Origin: Phycomyces blakesleeanus NRRL 1555(-)
Taxonomy: Eukaryota; Mucoromycota; Mucoromycetes; Mucorales; Phycomycetaceae
Direction of reading: 5' to 3'
Length of the DNA stretch: 64,000 nucleotides
Assembly: GCF_001638985.1 (NCBI RefSeq)
Contig: NW_017265134.1
Span: forward strand, 4,268,906-4,332,905
The position numbers and the translations under genes are program-made. Positions 1-11,163 of this stretch are shown here, piece by piece. Positions within the stretch are counted from its first letter, which is position 1. Each line of letters opens with the position of its first letter. The notes beneath the pieces are model-generated. The model was not told where the DNA came from. It saw nothing but the letters and a program-made list of their open reading frames with translations, and searched no databases.

Positions 1-1620
1 TACCACACTCCCAGTTGAACATACTTATACTTAAAATTATATTAATGGCAACGTTAGTCAATTGGACTTGAATAACCAAAAACAACCGATGTGCTAAAAA
101 CAAATATCATATATGCTTGGACGAGACAGACAAAATAAATAGATCTCTTGCATGGGAGATTGGGGAGTACGACATTGAATATGCTCAGACGCTCTGTAAA
201 GGGTTTATGAACAATTACATTTCTGCTTATAGTACTGTGAACAAAAAGGTGGGTGGCTTCAGTAGAATTTTTTTTAAAAGAAAATGCTTAAGGGTCTTGA
301 GGGTGTGTAGGTAGATGTGTATTTTAAAGTAGAATTTTGGTTTAATGGTGATTCATTCTATATATATATCTTTCCTTTTCAAATTTTTCTATCCCTTTGC
401 TATTTCTTTGTTACTTCAGCTAAACAAGTGAAGTCATATCTCCCTTTCATTTACTTTCTTGTATCATGATTCTAAATGTTTTATCTTTGTAGTATTCTCA
501 AGGAATAATGAGCTATTAAGAACCAAAGAAACCTCGGAAATCAGATCTTGACTTTAGAGCCTTTTTCATTCAATCCAAATCTGCTGTATGTTATTGTGTT
601 GGTAAAAAAGAACTCTATCGAAAATTTTGTAGTGATTGTAGATATTTAGAGGACTCTAGTAATTAAGAGGATTTAAGTTATTATGCGGGCACAGAACTAT
701 ACAGCCATTTTGGGACACAACGTTTACAACGTATATAGCTTGTATAGCTTGTATATATATATATATATTGCACGTTAAAGTAATATTATTATAATAGGTT
801 TGCTAATTAAATCTAGCTGGAAACTATATTATACGGGAATAAATCAGGACGTTATTAATTAACTACTAATTTGACTTCTATAAGTTACTACTGATAGTTA
901 GGGATCGGATTTAATTGCTGTGTGCTTAACCACCTTCCGCTTTACATGAGTTAAATATACAATAAGAAAGTCCCAATTAAAGCAAAGGTAGCTCCCCACA
1001 GAAACATTGTGCTCAAACCATTAGCAAAACAAAAAGTATATAGCATGTATAAAAACAACTAGGTTCGGACGTCAATATCTGTGAGCAGATGCAAAAAAAA
1101 AAAACGGATAGCAAATATTTCCGATGGATGTTATACATTTACCCGTGTGGTGTGGATAGATTATATGCCTTTTTTATATACTTCCTTAACAAATTAAGTC
1201 TTTTTTAGAGTAGTAAATATCTCCACGAATTCACACTTGTTTCTTCTCTGAAAAGCATCGGAAGATCCATATTTACGTTTTACACAACTTTACTTAATAG
1301 ACGAAAAAGAAAATTTTCCAAACTTTTTTTCAGTTGCCCTGTGAGTAAAAGTGGGTATCGAAAATGGACTTTTTTGGTGCAAATAGCCCAATTTACAGTG
1401 GATCAAGATTTTATAGAGTGAAAATGTGGGATGTTTTGGTCGATATTTGAGCAATTAATGCCCTAAACTGCTGATAGTGTGGATCTTAATGTGTCTAACC
1501 AGGTTGCTTATAGTCATAGAGGCTGTTATATTTTATGAACTGTGATATATAGCTGATTTTTGGTATATAATTTGCCAATTTGATCAAAATTATTATTTTC
1601 GTTGTTGACAATTAAATAGC
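1..1620. other. AT-rich stretch, no gene recognised
   Basis: I see no convincing coding sequence, tRNA or rRNA here. A short open stretch near 117-314 starts at a non-ATG codon and has no recognisable domain. Short AT dinucleotide runs occur near 360 and 740. Confidence 0.5.
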
Positions 1621-1750
1621 TGGTGTGGACAGACTAAAAGTTCAAAAAAAGGTAAAAAAAAAGGGCAAAATTAATTAAAACTATCGACCAATTATATTTA
1701 AAGTTTTGCTCTTTTTTGCCCTTTTTTTGAACTTTTAATCTGTCTACACC
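1621..1750. mobile_element. Fold-back (MITE-like) element
   Basis: The two ends are near-perfect inverted copies. The left arm reads TGGTGTGGACAGACTAAAAG and then a purine-rich run. The right arm, reverse complemented, reads TTGGTGTAGACAGATTAAAA and continues into the same run. About 45 bases pair around a 35-base loop. I found no certain target-site duplication. It directly abuts the truncated left edge of a LINE fragment. It could be a solo MITE or the hairpin end of a larger lost element. Confidence 0.55.
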
Positions 1751-1774
1751 AACTGTCTTTCAATTACAAAAAAA

Positions 1775-2390
1775 AACATGGCGATCTTCTCTCCGGTCCT
1801 TCTCAACTTTACTCTCGAAACCCTTGTTCTCTCTATTTTCGCAAACCACACATTCCTAGAGCTTACCTTACACTGCTCAAGCCCTCCACTGACTATTAAA
1901 TTACTGACATATACCAATGATGTGTTTGGATGCTTATTCAATCCTGCAGACATCACTCGACTACAAAACCACCTAAAACTCAATGTCTGGCCCTCGAATG
2001 CTCGTATTAATATGCACGAAAATCACGAAATATCCTTCTCAGATGATCTCTTCCATCATTGGAATGCTCCTCTTTAACAAGTAGGGATCCCGGCTTAGTA
2101 TGGTCGGCCTTCGCCAAAACCCGAGATATATTTAGGGTATCCTCTACTTCAATCCCCTGCCTAACGCAACCACGCCGCCAACCGGTTTCTTACCACCGCC
2201 TGCATCTTTCTCAACATTAACCCACAATACTTTCCCTCGATTTGTGGTCGAGCAACGATTGTTAACATTTTCATTCCCGCTACTCTGTGGCATGACCTTC
2301 GTCTCGCCTGCTTCCCCATTACTTTCCTCAAGTCGCTTCAATCTGCAGTAAGTAAATTCATCACTCATCGTATGTTCCTACTCAATCACG
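1775..2390 (+). pseudogene. LINE (non-LTR retrotransposon) reverse transcriptase fragment
   Basis: This is a decayed piece of a LINE ORF2. Seen in the sequence: a GDLLS...SPVLLNF stretch across a one-base shift, matching the usual RT motif around GDPLSPLLF. It is followed by the catalytic region LTYTNDV, where family members carry YADD, so the catalytic box is damaged. Next comes RLQNHLKL...SNARINMHE, typical of the RT palm/thumb of these elements. In a second frame from about 2130, YLGYPL and later ATLWHDLRL match the post-RT region, with one in-frame TAA. Several frame changes and stops mean it is dead. The left edge is cut at the fold-back element and the right edge near 2390. Confidence 0.6.
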
Positions 2391-3650
2391 CATCATAATG
2401 ATTGGCGATTCTGGGAGTGTCTTAGAAAGCCTCCAAATTATGAGAGGATCAAGTAAAATGGTCACAATAGTATGTATAATGTATGAGATGCAAAACCGAC
2501 TACAGTAAATGGAGAAAGGGAAGAGGAAGAGAATGAAGAATACTATAAAATCAATCAAAGTGCGCCTGGTCGAGACAGGTATATGGTGGATTATATGCAG
2601 CAGAGGTAAGGTTAAAGGCAGAAAAAGGCATATTGTCAAAAAAAAAGCCCGGTATGCACGCCAAACTGCCTGTAAAACGGCCCCGAGGGCTTGGGAGCTG
2701 GGAAGGAGGGGTCATATATTCGGAAATTGCACGTTTAAAATAGAGGAGACTACTGCTTGAGGAAAAAAAAGAAAAGAGGAAACCACTGGGAGAGGACTGT
2801 CTTCCAAATTGGTCATACGTTAGAGTAGGTATCATAAGGTGTTTGGGTGTTTGGGGGTCTAGAGGAGGTGCAGGGATAGGTGTCATTCTGGGATTACAAC
2901 GATGGTGGGCATAATACGGTTCAGCAAGCTTCCGCAAGAGATGTGAGAGAGAGGGAAAGACCAGACTAGTTTCCACTGTACAAGGATAGGTGTGTGAGAT
3001 CTAGGACGACGCTTAGGAATGGTGTTTACGCGGTGAATATGGAAAGATTGCGAAGAAAAAAATTGGATGAAAGACGAAGCAAAGAGAGAGGCCTGTAGAA
3101 GAAGAGGAGAGATGCGCCAAATTCGGTATCAAAAAGTAGGAGATGCATGGAGATAAGATGTAAGTATATAACAGAACAGTAGGTACCTTGAACGGATCAC
3201 CGGGAAATGCAGTGTCCTTTAGACAAGGGAGTAATTACTAGATGAACAAGAGAAGGGAAAAGAGAGCTATAAGAACATATATTTGATATATTTTCATGGT
3301 ACCAAAACCTTGAGGAATGACATAAGAAGATGAGACTGGGTACCATATGTAATTGAGAAGAAGCGCCAGACAGGACGCCAGCGACAATTCACTGGCATGC
3401 CGAGATTGGGATATATAATCGAAAGTATTGAAGAACAAAGCGAAAGAGCGGCGGCGAAGAAGACACAGGGATGACTGGAAAGGTGGGGAAAAGAAGATAT
3501 AGAGTGGATCATATGGTAGACAGGAGGGAGAACAGACCAAGGACACAAGGTAGGAACGGATCCATAGAATGGAGAGTGAAAGCGTAGACGTATTTGCCGG
3601 AGGGATGGAATGAGCCAGCAAAACTGTAGAAAGGCTTGGATTTTGCGTGG
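2391..3650 (-). pseudogene. Probable inverted 3' part of a decayed LINE
   Basis: The minus strand is rich in Phe, Leu, Ser and Pro codons over more than 1 kb, with three interleaved open frames broken by stops. Short pieces resemble the C-terminal part of fungal LINE ORF2, for example SSYVIPQGFGTMKIYQIY and a later Leu/Phe/Ser-rich stretch. The composition is continuous with the neighbouring plus-strand LINE fragment but reversed, which suggests inversion or tail-to-tail insertion. Assignment rests on composition and weak motif likeness. It could be an unrelated decayed gene. Confidence 0.3.
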
Positions 3651-4065
3651 ACTCAGAATCTCAAGGCCACCAAAGGATTGAGAGAGGCAAAGAGTAGTGT
3701 AACTAATTGAAGGGAGGCCTACGATACTTGAAAGTCTTATATATTATGGAGTGAATATTGACAAAGAAAGTGATATTGAATATACTAAAGCAATCAAAAT
3801 AATAAATAACCATTATAAATTATGAACTTGGCTACCTTGTTTTTATACATATAAATATACTTTAAGTTTTCTTATGAGAATATAAAAGAACAATGTGAAA
3901 GTATTCAGTCTGTAGGTGTATATCTTATATATACGCATGTCACTTTACAGGATAACAAAGGAATGAGAACAATACAATATATAATTTATATAAATTTGGT
4001 TTTTAATTTATTTTCTAATTCATTTCATTTCATTTTTTAAAAGGGCCTATTATACAGCCTATTTA
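3651..4065. other. Intergenic, 3' flank of F-box gene 1
   Basis: AT-rich. I see no gene. Several AATAAA-like words on the minus strand could serve polyadenylation of the gene that ends at 4066. Confidence 0.4.
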
Positions 4066-5994
4066 CTAACGCTCGACAAAATCTGATTCACATATATAAG
4101 GACGGTATTGAATTTTGCCAAATCTTAGTTCGGCGTAACCTTTGTAAAGTTCATACTTCCAGGCGTCAGTCAGGTCGTCTCCATTATACGAGCTGTCATC
4201 AATTGAAATCGCATCGATTTGGTTGGATTGAAAGTTTTTATAGTATTCAATCGCAATATTGGCTTCATCCTTTGAAATTTCTGTAGTGTTTAGGGTCTCT
4301 TCCCCAGTATATGCCATATCATTATATGTGTAGAGCCATGTGATATTGTTACATTCTGTTCTCGGGTAGTTTGAATCTATTTCTGTTCTTTTTATTGTGT
4401 CCCTTTCATTTGACAGCGGATTATCATGTAATTCAGATAAGAGTACCAGACTGGCCCAATCGTCATAACTATGTACTCGGTCTGATCCGTGGAATTGAAC
4501 CTGGCCAATTTTCAAAGTCTTTAAGAAAGTATGTGACATGTCGATTAACAAACATCCGGTTTTTTCGCAAACAGATTCGCCAATCCACAAAGACCTCAAA
4601 TCCATACGTTTCAGATTTCTACATCTGAAAGAGATGCAAGTAAGTACTTCAGGCGCTATAGAGCATTTCTCCAATGTCAAAGATTGAAGGCTATGCTGAT
4701 GCTGATCTGTCTCTTCAGTTGTCGTTCTTGACTTAATTAACAATCTTCCACCACAAATTTCTAGCTGTTTGAGGGCCACACATCTGTCCAATATGTCATC
4801 TATATAAAGCGACACATCGCTGCCGCTGATGCAAAGGTTTGTCAAAAACGGGCAGTAAGAGGGTATTTCCATGACTGAATTCTGGTCCACCTCTCTATAT
4901 AAAAACCCTGTAAGAGAAAGAGTCTCGAGTGTTTCAGAAAAGGATTGTATAATTCTGCTGAAATCCACTGGGTTTGAATCGTCTACTGCGTAATGATTTG
5001 TTGCATCCAATGACAAATGCTTAAGAGGAACTCTTAATGCACAAAGCAATTCCCATAAAATAAGATCGGAAAACTCGAAATATCTGTCGGTAGTGAGATC
5101 AAATGTTTCAAGGTGCTGAAATGCGTTGGGGTTGGATCGAAAAAGAGATATCATTGTTTGCCTCTCGTCTGAGCTTATCGCATCAGAGCATATGTTCGTA
5201 GCTTCTAGCTTTAGATATCGCAAGTTTGGATACTTGTAGCCAAAATAGTATAGCCATAAAGGATTCCATTCGTTCCAGTTTCTACTAAATTCACCGTCAT
5301 GGTTTTCGTATTTTTTCGAGCTTATATCCAGGGACGTCACGGAAAGTGCCGGCGTCGTGTATGGAATTGTGTTCAGTGTAGTCAAAAAGTCAGAACTGAG
5401 ATACATTTCAGCGTCAATAAACGATAGGCTTTGCAAGTTTTGGTGCATGTTGTTAAAGTCCTCCACACCGAACTCCAAGCGAAAACCATCTCCGCACTTA
5501 ATTATTTGTAATTGTTGGAGCATGTTACATGTATTTATAAATTCAGGCAGTTCTTTTGTTGATTGTCTTTCTGTATATGCGCTGTATTTTACTATCAAGA
5601 TTTCCAGAGAATTCCATATGTTGTCTGATCTTGTTGTATCTGTGTAAATATATTTATATATTTCACCGTTTAAATCCAAGCGCTTCAGGTTTGGTAGGTA
5701 TCTGAATAATTCAGAGAATTGTATCGCTAATATTTCTGGCGCAGAGCAATAATAATTTATGTGTAGACTGTAAACCCAGGGGCCGCGAAATATGGATGTA
5801 CTTTGGGAGACTTTAACCATGTCGATAAGATTCTGCAAGCTATCACAGTCATGAATATATATGTTTTTCCACAGAATCTCTTGAAACATGTATCTCCATC
5901 CCTTGCACGAAAGAGAACAAGAGCGTTTGTCCTCTCGCGATAAAAGATCAGCTACTTTCAAAAGAATTTCGAATGGTAATTCTGAAAACCCCAT
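4066..5994 (-). CDS. F-box/LRR protein 1 (intact, 642 aa)
   Basis: Predicted substrate receptor of an SCF (Skp1-Cullin-F-box) ubiquitin ligase. The F-box lies at about residues 3-45, with LPFEIL, then RSCSLSCKGWRYMFQ and a Trp-containing helix end. The rest is irregular leucine-rich repeats that would form the substrate-binding solenoid, with the family-wide marker FGYKYPNLRYLKLE and a C-terminal ELRFGKIQ motif. An open frame continues 26 codons upstream, but that part is a low-complexity Ile/Tyr stretch. I chose the ATG at 5994 because all paralogs start MxxSELPFEIL-like there. No introns are seen. It is the most divergent of the six genes that share an upstream block. The substrate is unknown. 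Confidence 0.85.
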   Translation of the reverse strand: MGFSELPFEILLKVADLLSREDKRSCSLSCKGWRYMFQEILWKNIYIHDCDSLQNLIDMVKVSQSTSIFRGPWVYSLHINYYCSAPEILAIQFSELFRYLPNLKRLDLNGEIYKYIYTDTTRSDNIWNSLEILIVKYSAYTERQSTKELPEFINTCNMLQQLQIIKCGDGFRLEFGVEDFNNMHQNLQSLSFIDAEMYLSSDFLTTLNTIPYTTPALSVTSLDISSKKYENHDGEFSRNWNEWNPLWLYYFGYKYPNLRYLKLEATNICSDAISSDERQTMISLFRSNPNAFQHLETFDLTTDRYFEFSDLILWELLCALRVPLKHLSLDATNHYAVDDSNPVDFSRIIQSFSETLETLSLTGFLYREVDQNSVMEIPSYCPFLTNLCISGSDVSLYIDDILDRCVALKQLEICGGRLLIKSRTTTEETDQHQHSLQSLTLEKCSIAPEVLTCISFRCRNLKRMDLRSLWIGESVCEKTGCLLIDMSHTFLKTLKIGQVQFHGSDRVHSYDDWASLVLLSELHDNPLSNERDTIKRTEIDSNYPRTECNNITWLYTYNDMAYTGEETLNTTEISKDEANIAIEYYKNFQSNQIDAISIDDSSYNGDDLTDAWKYELYKGYAELRFGKIQYRPYICESDFVER

Positions 5995-6090
5995 TATAAT
6001 AGTTATAGAGAGAGAGACACACACACAAAAGACAAATGCATTGATATATATATATATAAGATTACAATCCAAAACTAGAAGAAATTACTG

Positions 6091-6174
6091 CGGCAAGTTG
6101 ATATTATGAGACACAAATCTGGGTGTAATGGAATAATTGAGGTAACCATAAAGATGTACAAGGCGCAGTCAGTT
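6091..6174 (-). promoter_or_regulatory. Conserved upstream block of F-box gene 1
   Basis: About 100-180 bases upstream of the ATG lies a block shared with five other F-box genes in the window. Read on the minus strand it has GCGCCTTGTA, then TTTATGGTTACC, and nearer the gene ATATCAACTTGCCGC. The role as a promoter is inference. Shared ancestry of recent copies is the alternative. Confidence 0.5.
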
Positions 6175-6441
6175 CTTTACACAAAAGTAATTGAATATAA
6201 AAGATACTATTAGTATACAGGCGCCACCAAAATAGCATGCTCATATATGAATATGATCAATGTCAAATATATATAATCAGTTCAAGTTGTTGCTATAGTT
6301 TTTATTTTTGGCCTTAATAAAACTATTGTACTGTGAACATATAGCAAACTAACACCCTGTTACTTTGGCTTTTGTAACACAATATCTTTTTTCTAAATAA
6401 GGACAAAAAAAGAAGACACACTTGGAAAGCGGAGGGAATTA
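6175..6441. other. Intergenic between F-box gene 1 and MITE
   Basis: AT-rich. I see nothing coding. Confidence 0.4.
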
Positions 6442-6444
6442 TTA

Positions 6445-6715
6445 GAGCATCTCCAACAGTGAATTAACTTTTATCTTATCTAAAACTAAACACCACCACT
6501 TTAGCTAAAGAAAATGTCACTTTAACAAACAGTTCGATTTATCTATTTTTTTTAAAATAAATAACTTTCGATAGCCGTTTCCAGCAATCACTTTTAAATC
6601 CTTGTTAACTTTAGCAAAAATATAAAACAAAATTCAGCTGTTGGAGGCACCACTTGTAGCTAAAATGTTAAATTTAATATAACAGTGGAGTTAAAAGGGA
6701 CTGTTGGAGATTCTC
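6445..6715. mobile_element. PIF/Harbinger-type MITE, 271 bp
   Basis: Terminal inverted repeats GAGCATCTCCAACAGT (left) and GAGAATCTCCAACAGT (right, reverse complemented) are flanked on both sides by TTA (6442-6444 and 6716-6718). A 3-bp TTA/TAA target duplication is the hallmark of PIF/Harbinger insertion. No coding capacity. A degenerate relative lies at 43861-44001. Confidence 0.8.
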
Positions 6716-6718
6716 TTA

Positions 6719-7196
6719 TATCAAATTGCACATATAAATTATTAGGCTAAACAGACTGCAAAAAAATCTTGGGAGTAATAAATCAAAGATGTTCATAGAG
6801 AATAATTAAGGTGACGTGAATCAATTGGTATAGGGGACAAATTTGTTTTTGATTCTCGATAGGGGGGTAATCATGGATTATGGATTATGGATCATGGATC
6901 ATTGATTATTATTTTTGGCTGTGGGTTTTGTGGATCAGGATTTTTGGCTGTATTTTCCGATAGATGCCAAACATCAGATACGATGACCCCTTGTCTTTGG
7001 CCTAAAAATGGCAAGAAATTGAAGAAGAAGCATATAAACCTCTACTGACACCCAACGAGCATGGACCTTTTGAAATAGTATATAAAGGCTTGACATTTTT
7101 GCACTTCTTTCCTTTTTATTACATACTTTTAACCTCATCTCTTCTATCAAGCCTTTCTTTACCTTTACCTTTACACCACACAACCAACACTCTACA
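6719..7196 (+). promoter_or_regulatory. Upstream region of small gene at 7197 with TATA box
   Basis: A TATATAAAGG word at about 7079-7088 stands about 110 bases before the ATG and is followed by a pyrimidine-rich leader. The region 6830-6960 holds short repeats of the form TGGATTATGGATCATGGATC. No gene is seen in it. Confidence 0.45.
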
Positions 7197-7556
7197 ATGC
7201 AGATCCTCTCTATCCAAAAGCGTATTATCTCAAAGTGCCAGCGTCGCCAGTCTTCAACTACTAATACCACAAGCCGCGTTTCCACGTTCACTTCATCAAT
7301 GGATCAATGCATGAAAGGCCTCGCTTCAGTCAAGAAAGCCTTTAGCTGTAACAAAGTCCAAAACACAGTCGCACCTTCAATGATTTCATCTTCATCGACG
7401 ATCTCTGATGCCTCCTTTGTTTCTGCACTTTCTGATGACGAGAACTTTTCCAAATCTTGCCCAGTATCTGAAAAATCTATGGCCCTGGATTCAATTATCT
7501 TTGATCATCCTTCAGTCACAGTCCGCATTAGACCAGCTGCCTATCGCTCCTCTTAA
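7197..7556 (+). CDS. Small hypothetical protein, 119 aa
   Basis: I do not recognise this protein. It starts at an ATG about 110 bases after a good TATA box and has no intron. The N-terminus is basic (KRIISKCQRRQ). The centre is Ser/Thr-rich and probably disordered, and a short acidic DDENFS is followed by a hydrophobic DSIIFDHPSVTVRIR near the end. Codon use and the clean leader make it more credible than the overlapping open frames. It sits between two F-box genes on the opposite strand. No function is proposed. Confidence 0.55.
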   Translation: MQILSIQKRIISKCQRRQSSTTNTTSRVSTFTSSMDQCMKGLASVKKAFSCNKVQNTVAPSMISSSSTISDASFVSALSDDENFSKSCPVSEKSMALDSIIFDHPSVTVRIRPAAYRSS

Positions 7557-8380
7557 ATCGATTTCAATCATTTGTACATACAACCACTGTAAAAGAAAAT
7601 ACTCATATATCCACATACCCATATACCCACCTATACACTGTATCATAAGCCAGCCCTTTTTCAACCAAAAAATATATATAGAATATACACTGCAATGTCT
7701 ATACATCATCAAAATTATCACACCCAAACAAGAAAGCTCCCTAAAACAAACTCCTAAAATAAAATATAAAAAAGAGAACCACAAACAATATATGTGGTTG
7801 CTCTTTTGTTTTCAATACCAATAAATACATTTCTCTCATATTTCTCTTAAAAAACATCCCTTTTTTATAGAAAAAGGTTGCTTAAATCCATGTATTTGGG
7901 CTATTTCATTTATTTGCCTCTTTTACAGCTGCTATATAAAAGCATCTTCCGCTTTAGAATTAAGATTAAAGATATGTGTGTATGTGTAATACTCATCACT
8001 TTTGACGATATAATAAGAGCAGCTCAAGTAGTGTATAGTAATTACACCCATAATCACAGCAGTACTAGATGGGCTAAATGGGTTTTCTTTCCTTAAAATA
8101 AAAGGATACATACTGATATATGTATATAATTAGCCAATAGAACCAGATTTTTTTTTACAATTAGTGAAAGCGTCTGTGATTTACTGTGAGGATAAAATCT
8201 ACTGTGTCCCTGGTATTACTGACTCTCAACTTAACGGTGCTCCTCTTGGTTTATGACTTTACTCATTCACTCTTTATTTTTCATCTTATCACCCTCAGAA
8301 TTAAACACTATGTTATTCTTATTATCACTATTATGCATATGCGTGTCTCTTACTTTCGTTTTATATCTCATCTTAGTTTA
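7557..8380. other. Intergenic, converging 3' flanks
   Basis: 3' flank of the small plus-strand gene and of the minus-strand F-box gene 2. AT-rich with AATAAA words. Overlapping open frames here are low-complexity Tyr/Ile/Leu and look spurious. Confidence 0.4.
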
Positions 8381-10375
8381 TTACAAAAAGGGACCATGGT
8401 ACAACGGATATAATACAACAGGATCAAATTCAACCTTGCCAAACCTCAATTCGCCATATCTTTTGTCAAGTTCGCATTTGTTACAGATATATTGGTAGTC
8501 TATACCATATAGTCTACTATATTGTAGTAGCTGGTTGCTATTATTGTACCGAAAGATTTGATAGTATTCAAGTGCGATATCGGCTTCTTTCTTTGAAAGT
8601 CTTCCAGTCCTTAGCTCATATATCTTAGAATTGAAAGGGCCCAAATATGTGTAGAGCCAATCGATAGTATATATTGCTACTGTAGGGTATTTTGAGCCCA
8701 TCTTATTCTCATCTGATAATGTGGCATCGTTTAATTGAAACAAGAGGGTCGGACGACTAAAATCATATAAATCTGTTTCTTGGTTTGATGTGCTGTATCG
8801 AATTTGGCCAATATTCAGAGTCGTTAAAAAAGTGTGTGACATGTTGAGTAACATACATCCGGTTTTTTCACAGATAGATCCCATAATGCACAAAGTGTTC
8901 AAAGTCATATGCTGTAGATTTTTACATCTTAATGAGAGGTGAGAGAATACTTTAGCGGCTACAGAGAATTCATGTAACGTCAGAGTTCGTAATCCATACT
9001 GCTGTTTTGGTCCATCAGTTACCATGTCTGAATTAATTAGCAATTTTCCACCGCAAAATTTCAGCTGTTTGAGAGCCACACATTTGTCCAATAAATCAGC
9101 TATATCAAGAGATAGATTGCTGCCACTAATGCAAAGACTCTTCAGGAGTGGATAGTAATAGGATAGTTCGAAAGTCGGATATTGTTCATTGTAGTTACAT
9201 ATAAACCCTATAACTGAAAGGCTCTCGAGTGTCTCGGAAAAGGATTGTAGAATTCTGCTGACATCCAATGGGTATGAATTGCCTACCTCACCCCTTTGTG
9301 TTGCTTCTAACATCAAATGCTTGAGAGGAACGTTTAATGCGCAAAACAATTCCCACAAGACAAAGTCGAAATTCTCAAAGTATTTATCGGTCTTGAGATC
9401 GAATGCTTCCAGCTGACGGAATGTCTTTGGATTGGATTGAAAAAGAGATATCATTGTTTCCCTCTCTTCCGAGCTTTTCGAGTCAACCAATGATCTCTTG
9501 ACTACTAGTGTCAGGGAACGCAGGCTTGGGTACTTGTAACCAAAATAATACAACCACAGAGGATTCCAGCTATTTCTTTCATCTTCGTACCGACTCGTAT
9601 TAATATATAGAGATGTCACGGCAAACGCCTGTGTCGTATTTGGAATTGTGTCCAGTGTTGTCGAAAAGTCAGGGCTGAGATATAATACAAGCTTGATAGC
9701 CGATAGGTTTTTCAAATGTTGGTGAATGCTTTCAAAGTAGCTCACAGTAAACACCGTTCCACAAGAGCCGGCGTTATCAAAAATGTCTAATCTCTGGAGC
9801 ATGCTGCACGCGTTTACAAATTCGACAAGGTCTTTTGCTAGCTGTAGCTTACTAGTTTCTTTGCAACAAATTCGTAAACTTCTTAGAGACTTCCATACGT
9901 TGTCTGATATTCTTTTCTTAATATCGAGTGGGATTTTTGCTGGCTGTAGCCCATTAATTTCTTTGTGAGGATCTCTCAGACATCTTGTATACCTCATTGA
10001 GTCGCTTGATCTTAATAACTTTGTGTAAGTATATTCACCGAATATAATAGGTACGTCGAGGCACTGCAAGTTTGGCAGACATCTTAATAAATCACAAAAT
10101 TCTGTATCTAATAATTGTGTCACAGAGAAATACTAGGATATGTGCAGACTGTGAACCCAAATGCTGTGTAATGTGGGCACATTTTTGGAACCTTTTATGA
10201 TTTTGGTAAGCGTTAGGGCGTCGTCGTAGGATACAAATCGCTTATCTCTGCATAAAGCCTTTTGAAATGCATATCTCCATCCTTTACACGTAAGGGCACA
10301 AGAAAGCTTGGCCCGCTTCGACAGATTATCAGCAATTTTTGTAAGAATTTCAAATGGTAGATCTGAGTATCTCAT
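8381..10375 (-). pseudogene. F-box/LRR gene 2, one nonsense codon
   Basis: Same family as F-box gene 1. The F-box is at residues 1-45 (LPFEIL, SCALTCKGWRYAFQ), then LRR, the marker FGYKYPSLRSLTL and a C-terminal GELRFGKVE. The frame is open from 10375 to 8381 except for one TAG at 10133-10135 (codon 81), inside SLHIS-stop-YFS, where paralogs have an ordinary residue and the alignment does not slip. The 580 codons after it remain open, so the lesion is young, polymorphic, or read through. Without read-through only an 80-residue F-box-only peptide would be made. An intron cannot explain the stop, because paralogs are contiguous and intronless there. Confidence 0.8.
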
Positions 10376-10487
10376 AATGATAAATATATAAAGATAAAGA
10401 GGTAAAGAGGTAAAGAGGAGAGAAACAAATATATTGAATTATTTATATATATCCAAAATTTAAATCGACGAATAGGAGACATATATC

Positions 10488-10575
10488 CCGGTAAACTGAT
10501 ATGGTGAGTTACAAATCAGGTTGCATTTGGATCCTTGGTGGTAGCCATAAATAAATACAAGGCGCAATCAGCTGT
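10488..10575 (-). promoter_or_regulatory. Conserved upstream block of F-box gene 2
   Basis: Minus-strand reading has GCGCCTTGTATTTATTTATG, then a GTAACTCACCATATCAG word nearer the gene, at the same distance from the ATG as in the paralogs. Confidence 0.5.
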
Positions 10576-11163
10576 CTACACAAGGAACTTGAAATTAAAA
10601 GAAAGTTTTTAGTACTGTATAAAGAAGATGCTCATATAAGAATATACTTGATATCAGATAGTTACAGTCAGTTCAAGTTTGTTCCAATATACTTTATATT
10701 TTGTACTATATTAAAAGAAAGAATTGAACAATAAAGATGTAGCAAACCAACACCTTGTTCATCTAACTTTCATAACACATGATCAATTCTCTAAGGAGAG
10801 CAAAAAAGGAGACAAACTTGAGAAGTGGAAAGAAACATAAACATCTTAAAGCAATAAGGTTTCCAAGAGCGATTACATATTTATTTTCCCAATGGAAGGC
10901 TAATGGTCACTTTGTATATGATGAGTACATGAGAAGAGTTAACTAATGCATGTAGTAACCTAGCAACCTTACATATTAAGTTCTAAGCCAGAGCTTCTAT
11001 GTCTTTAATATAGTATCAAAAACTTGGAAGCTATGGATTCGATATTTTGCTATTGAGTTTCTGTGTCTCGGTTTATCACTTTGCTCATTCACTGTTTATT
11101 TCTTGTCTTATCACAATTACATTAAGAACTTACAATACATATTACTTTATTTTTTTAAAATTT
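10576..11163. other. Intergenic between F-box genes 2 and 3
   Basis: No gene seen. Part of it (about 10830-11130) is homologous to the flanks of other F-box genes (13950-14090 and 34840-35000), so the tandem duplication unit included about 600 bases of flank. Confidence 0.4.

Noticed and set aside
10133..10135. An intron across the in-frame TAG of F-box gene 2
   Set aside because: Paralogs are contiguous through this point and no GT/AG pair of usual length is needed or present.
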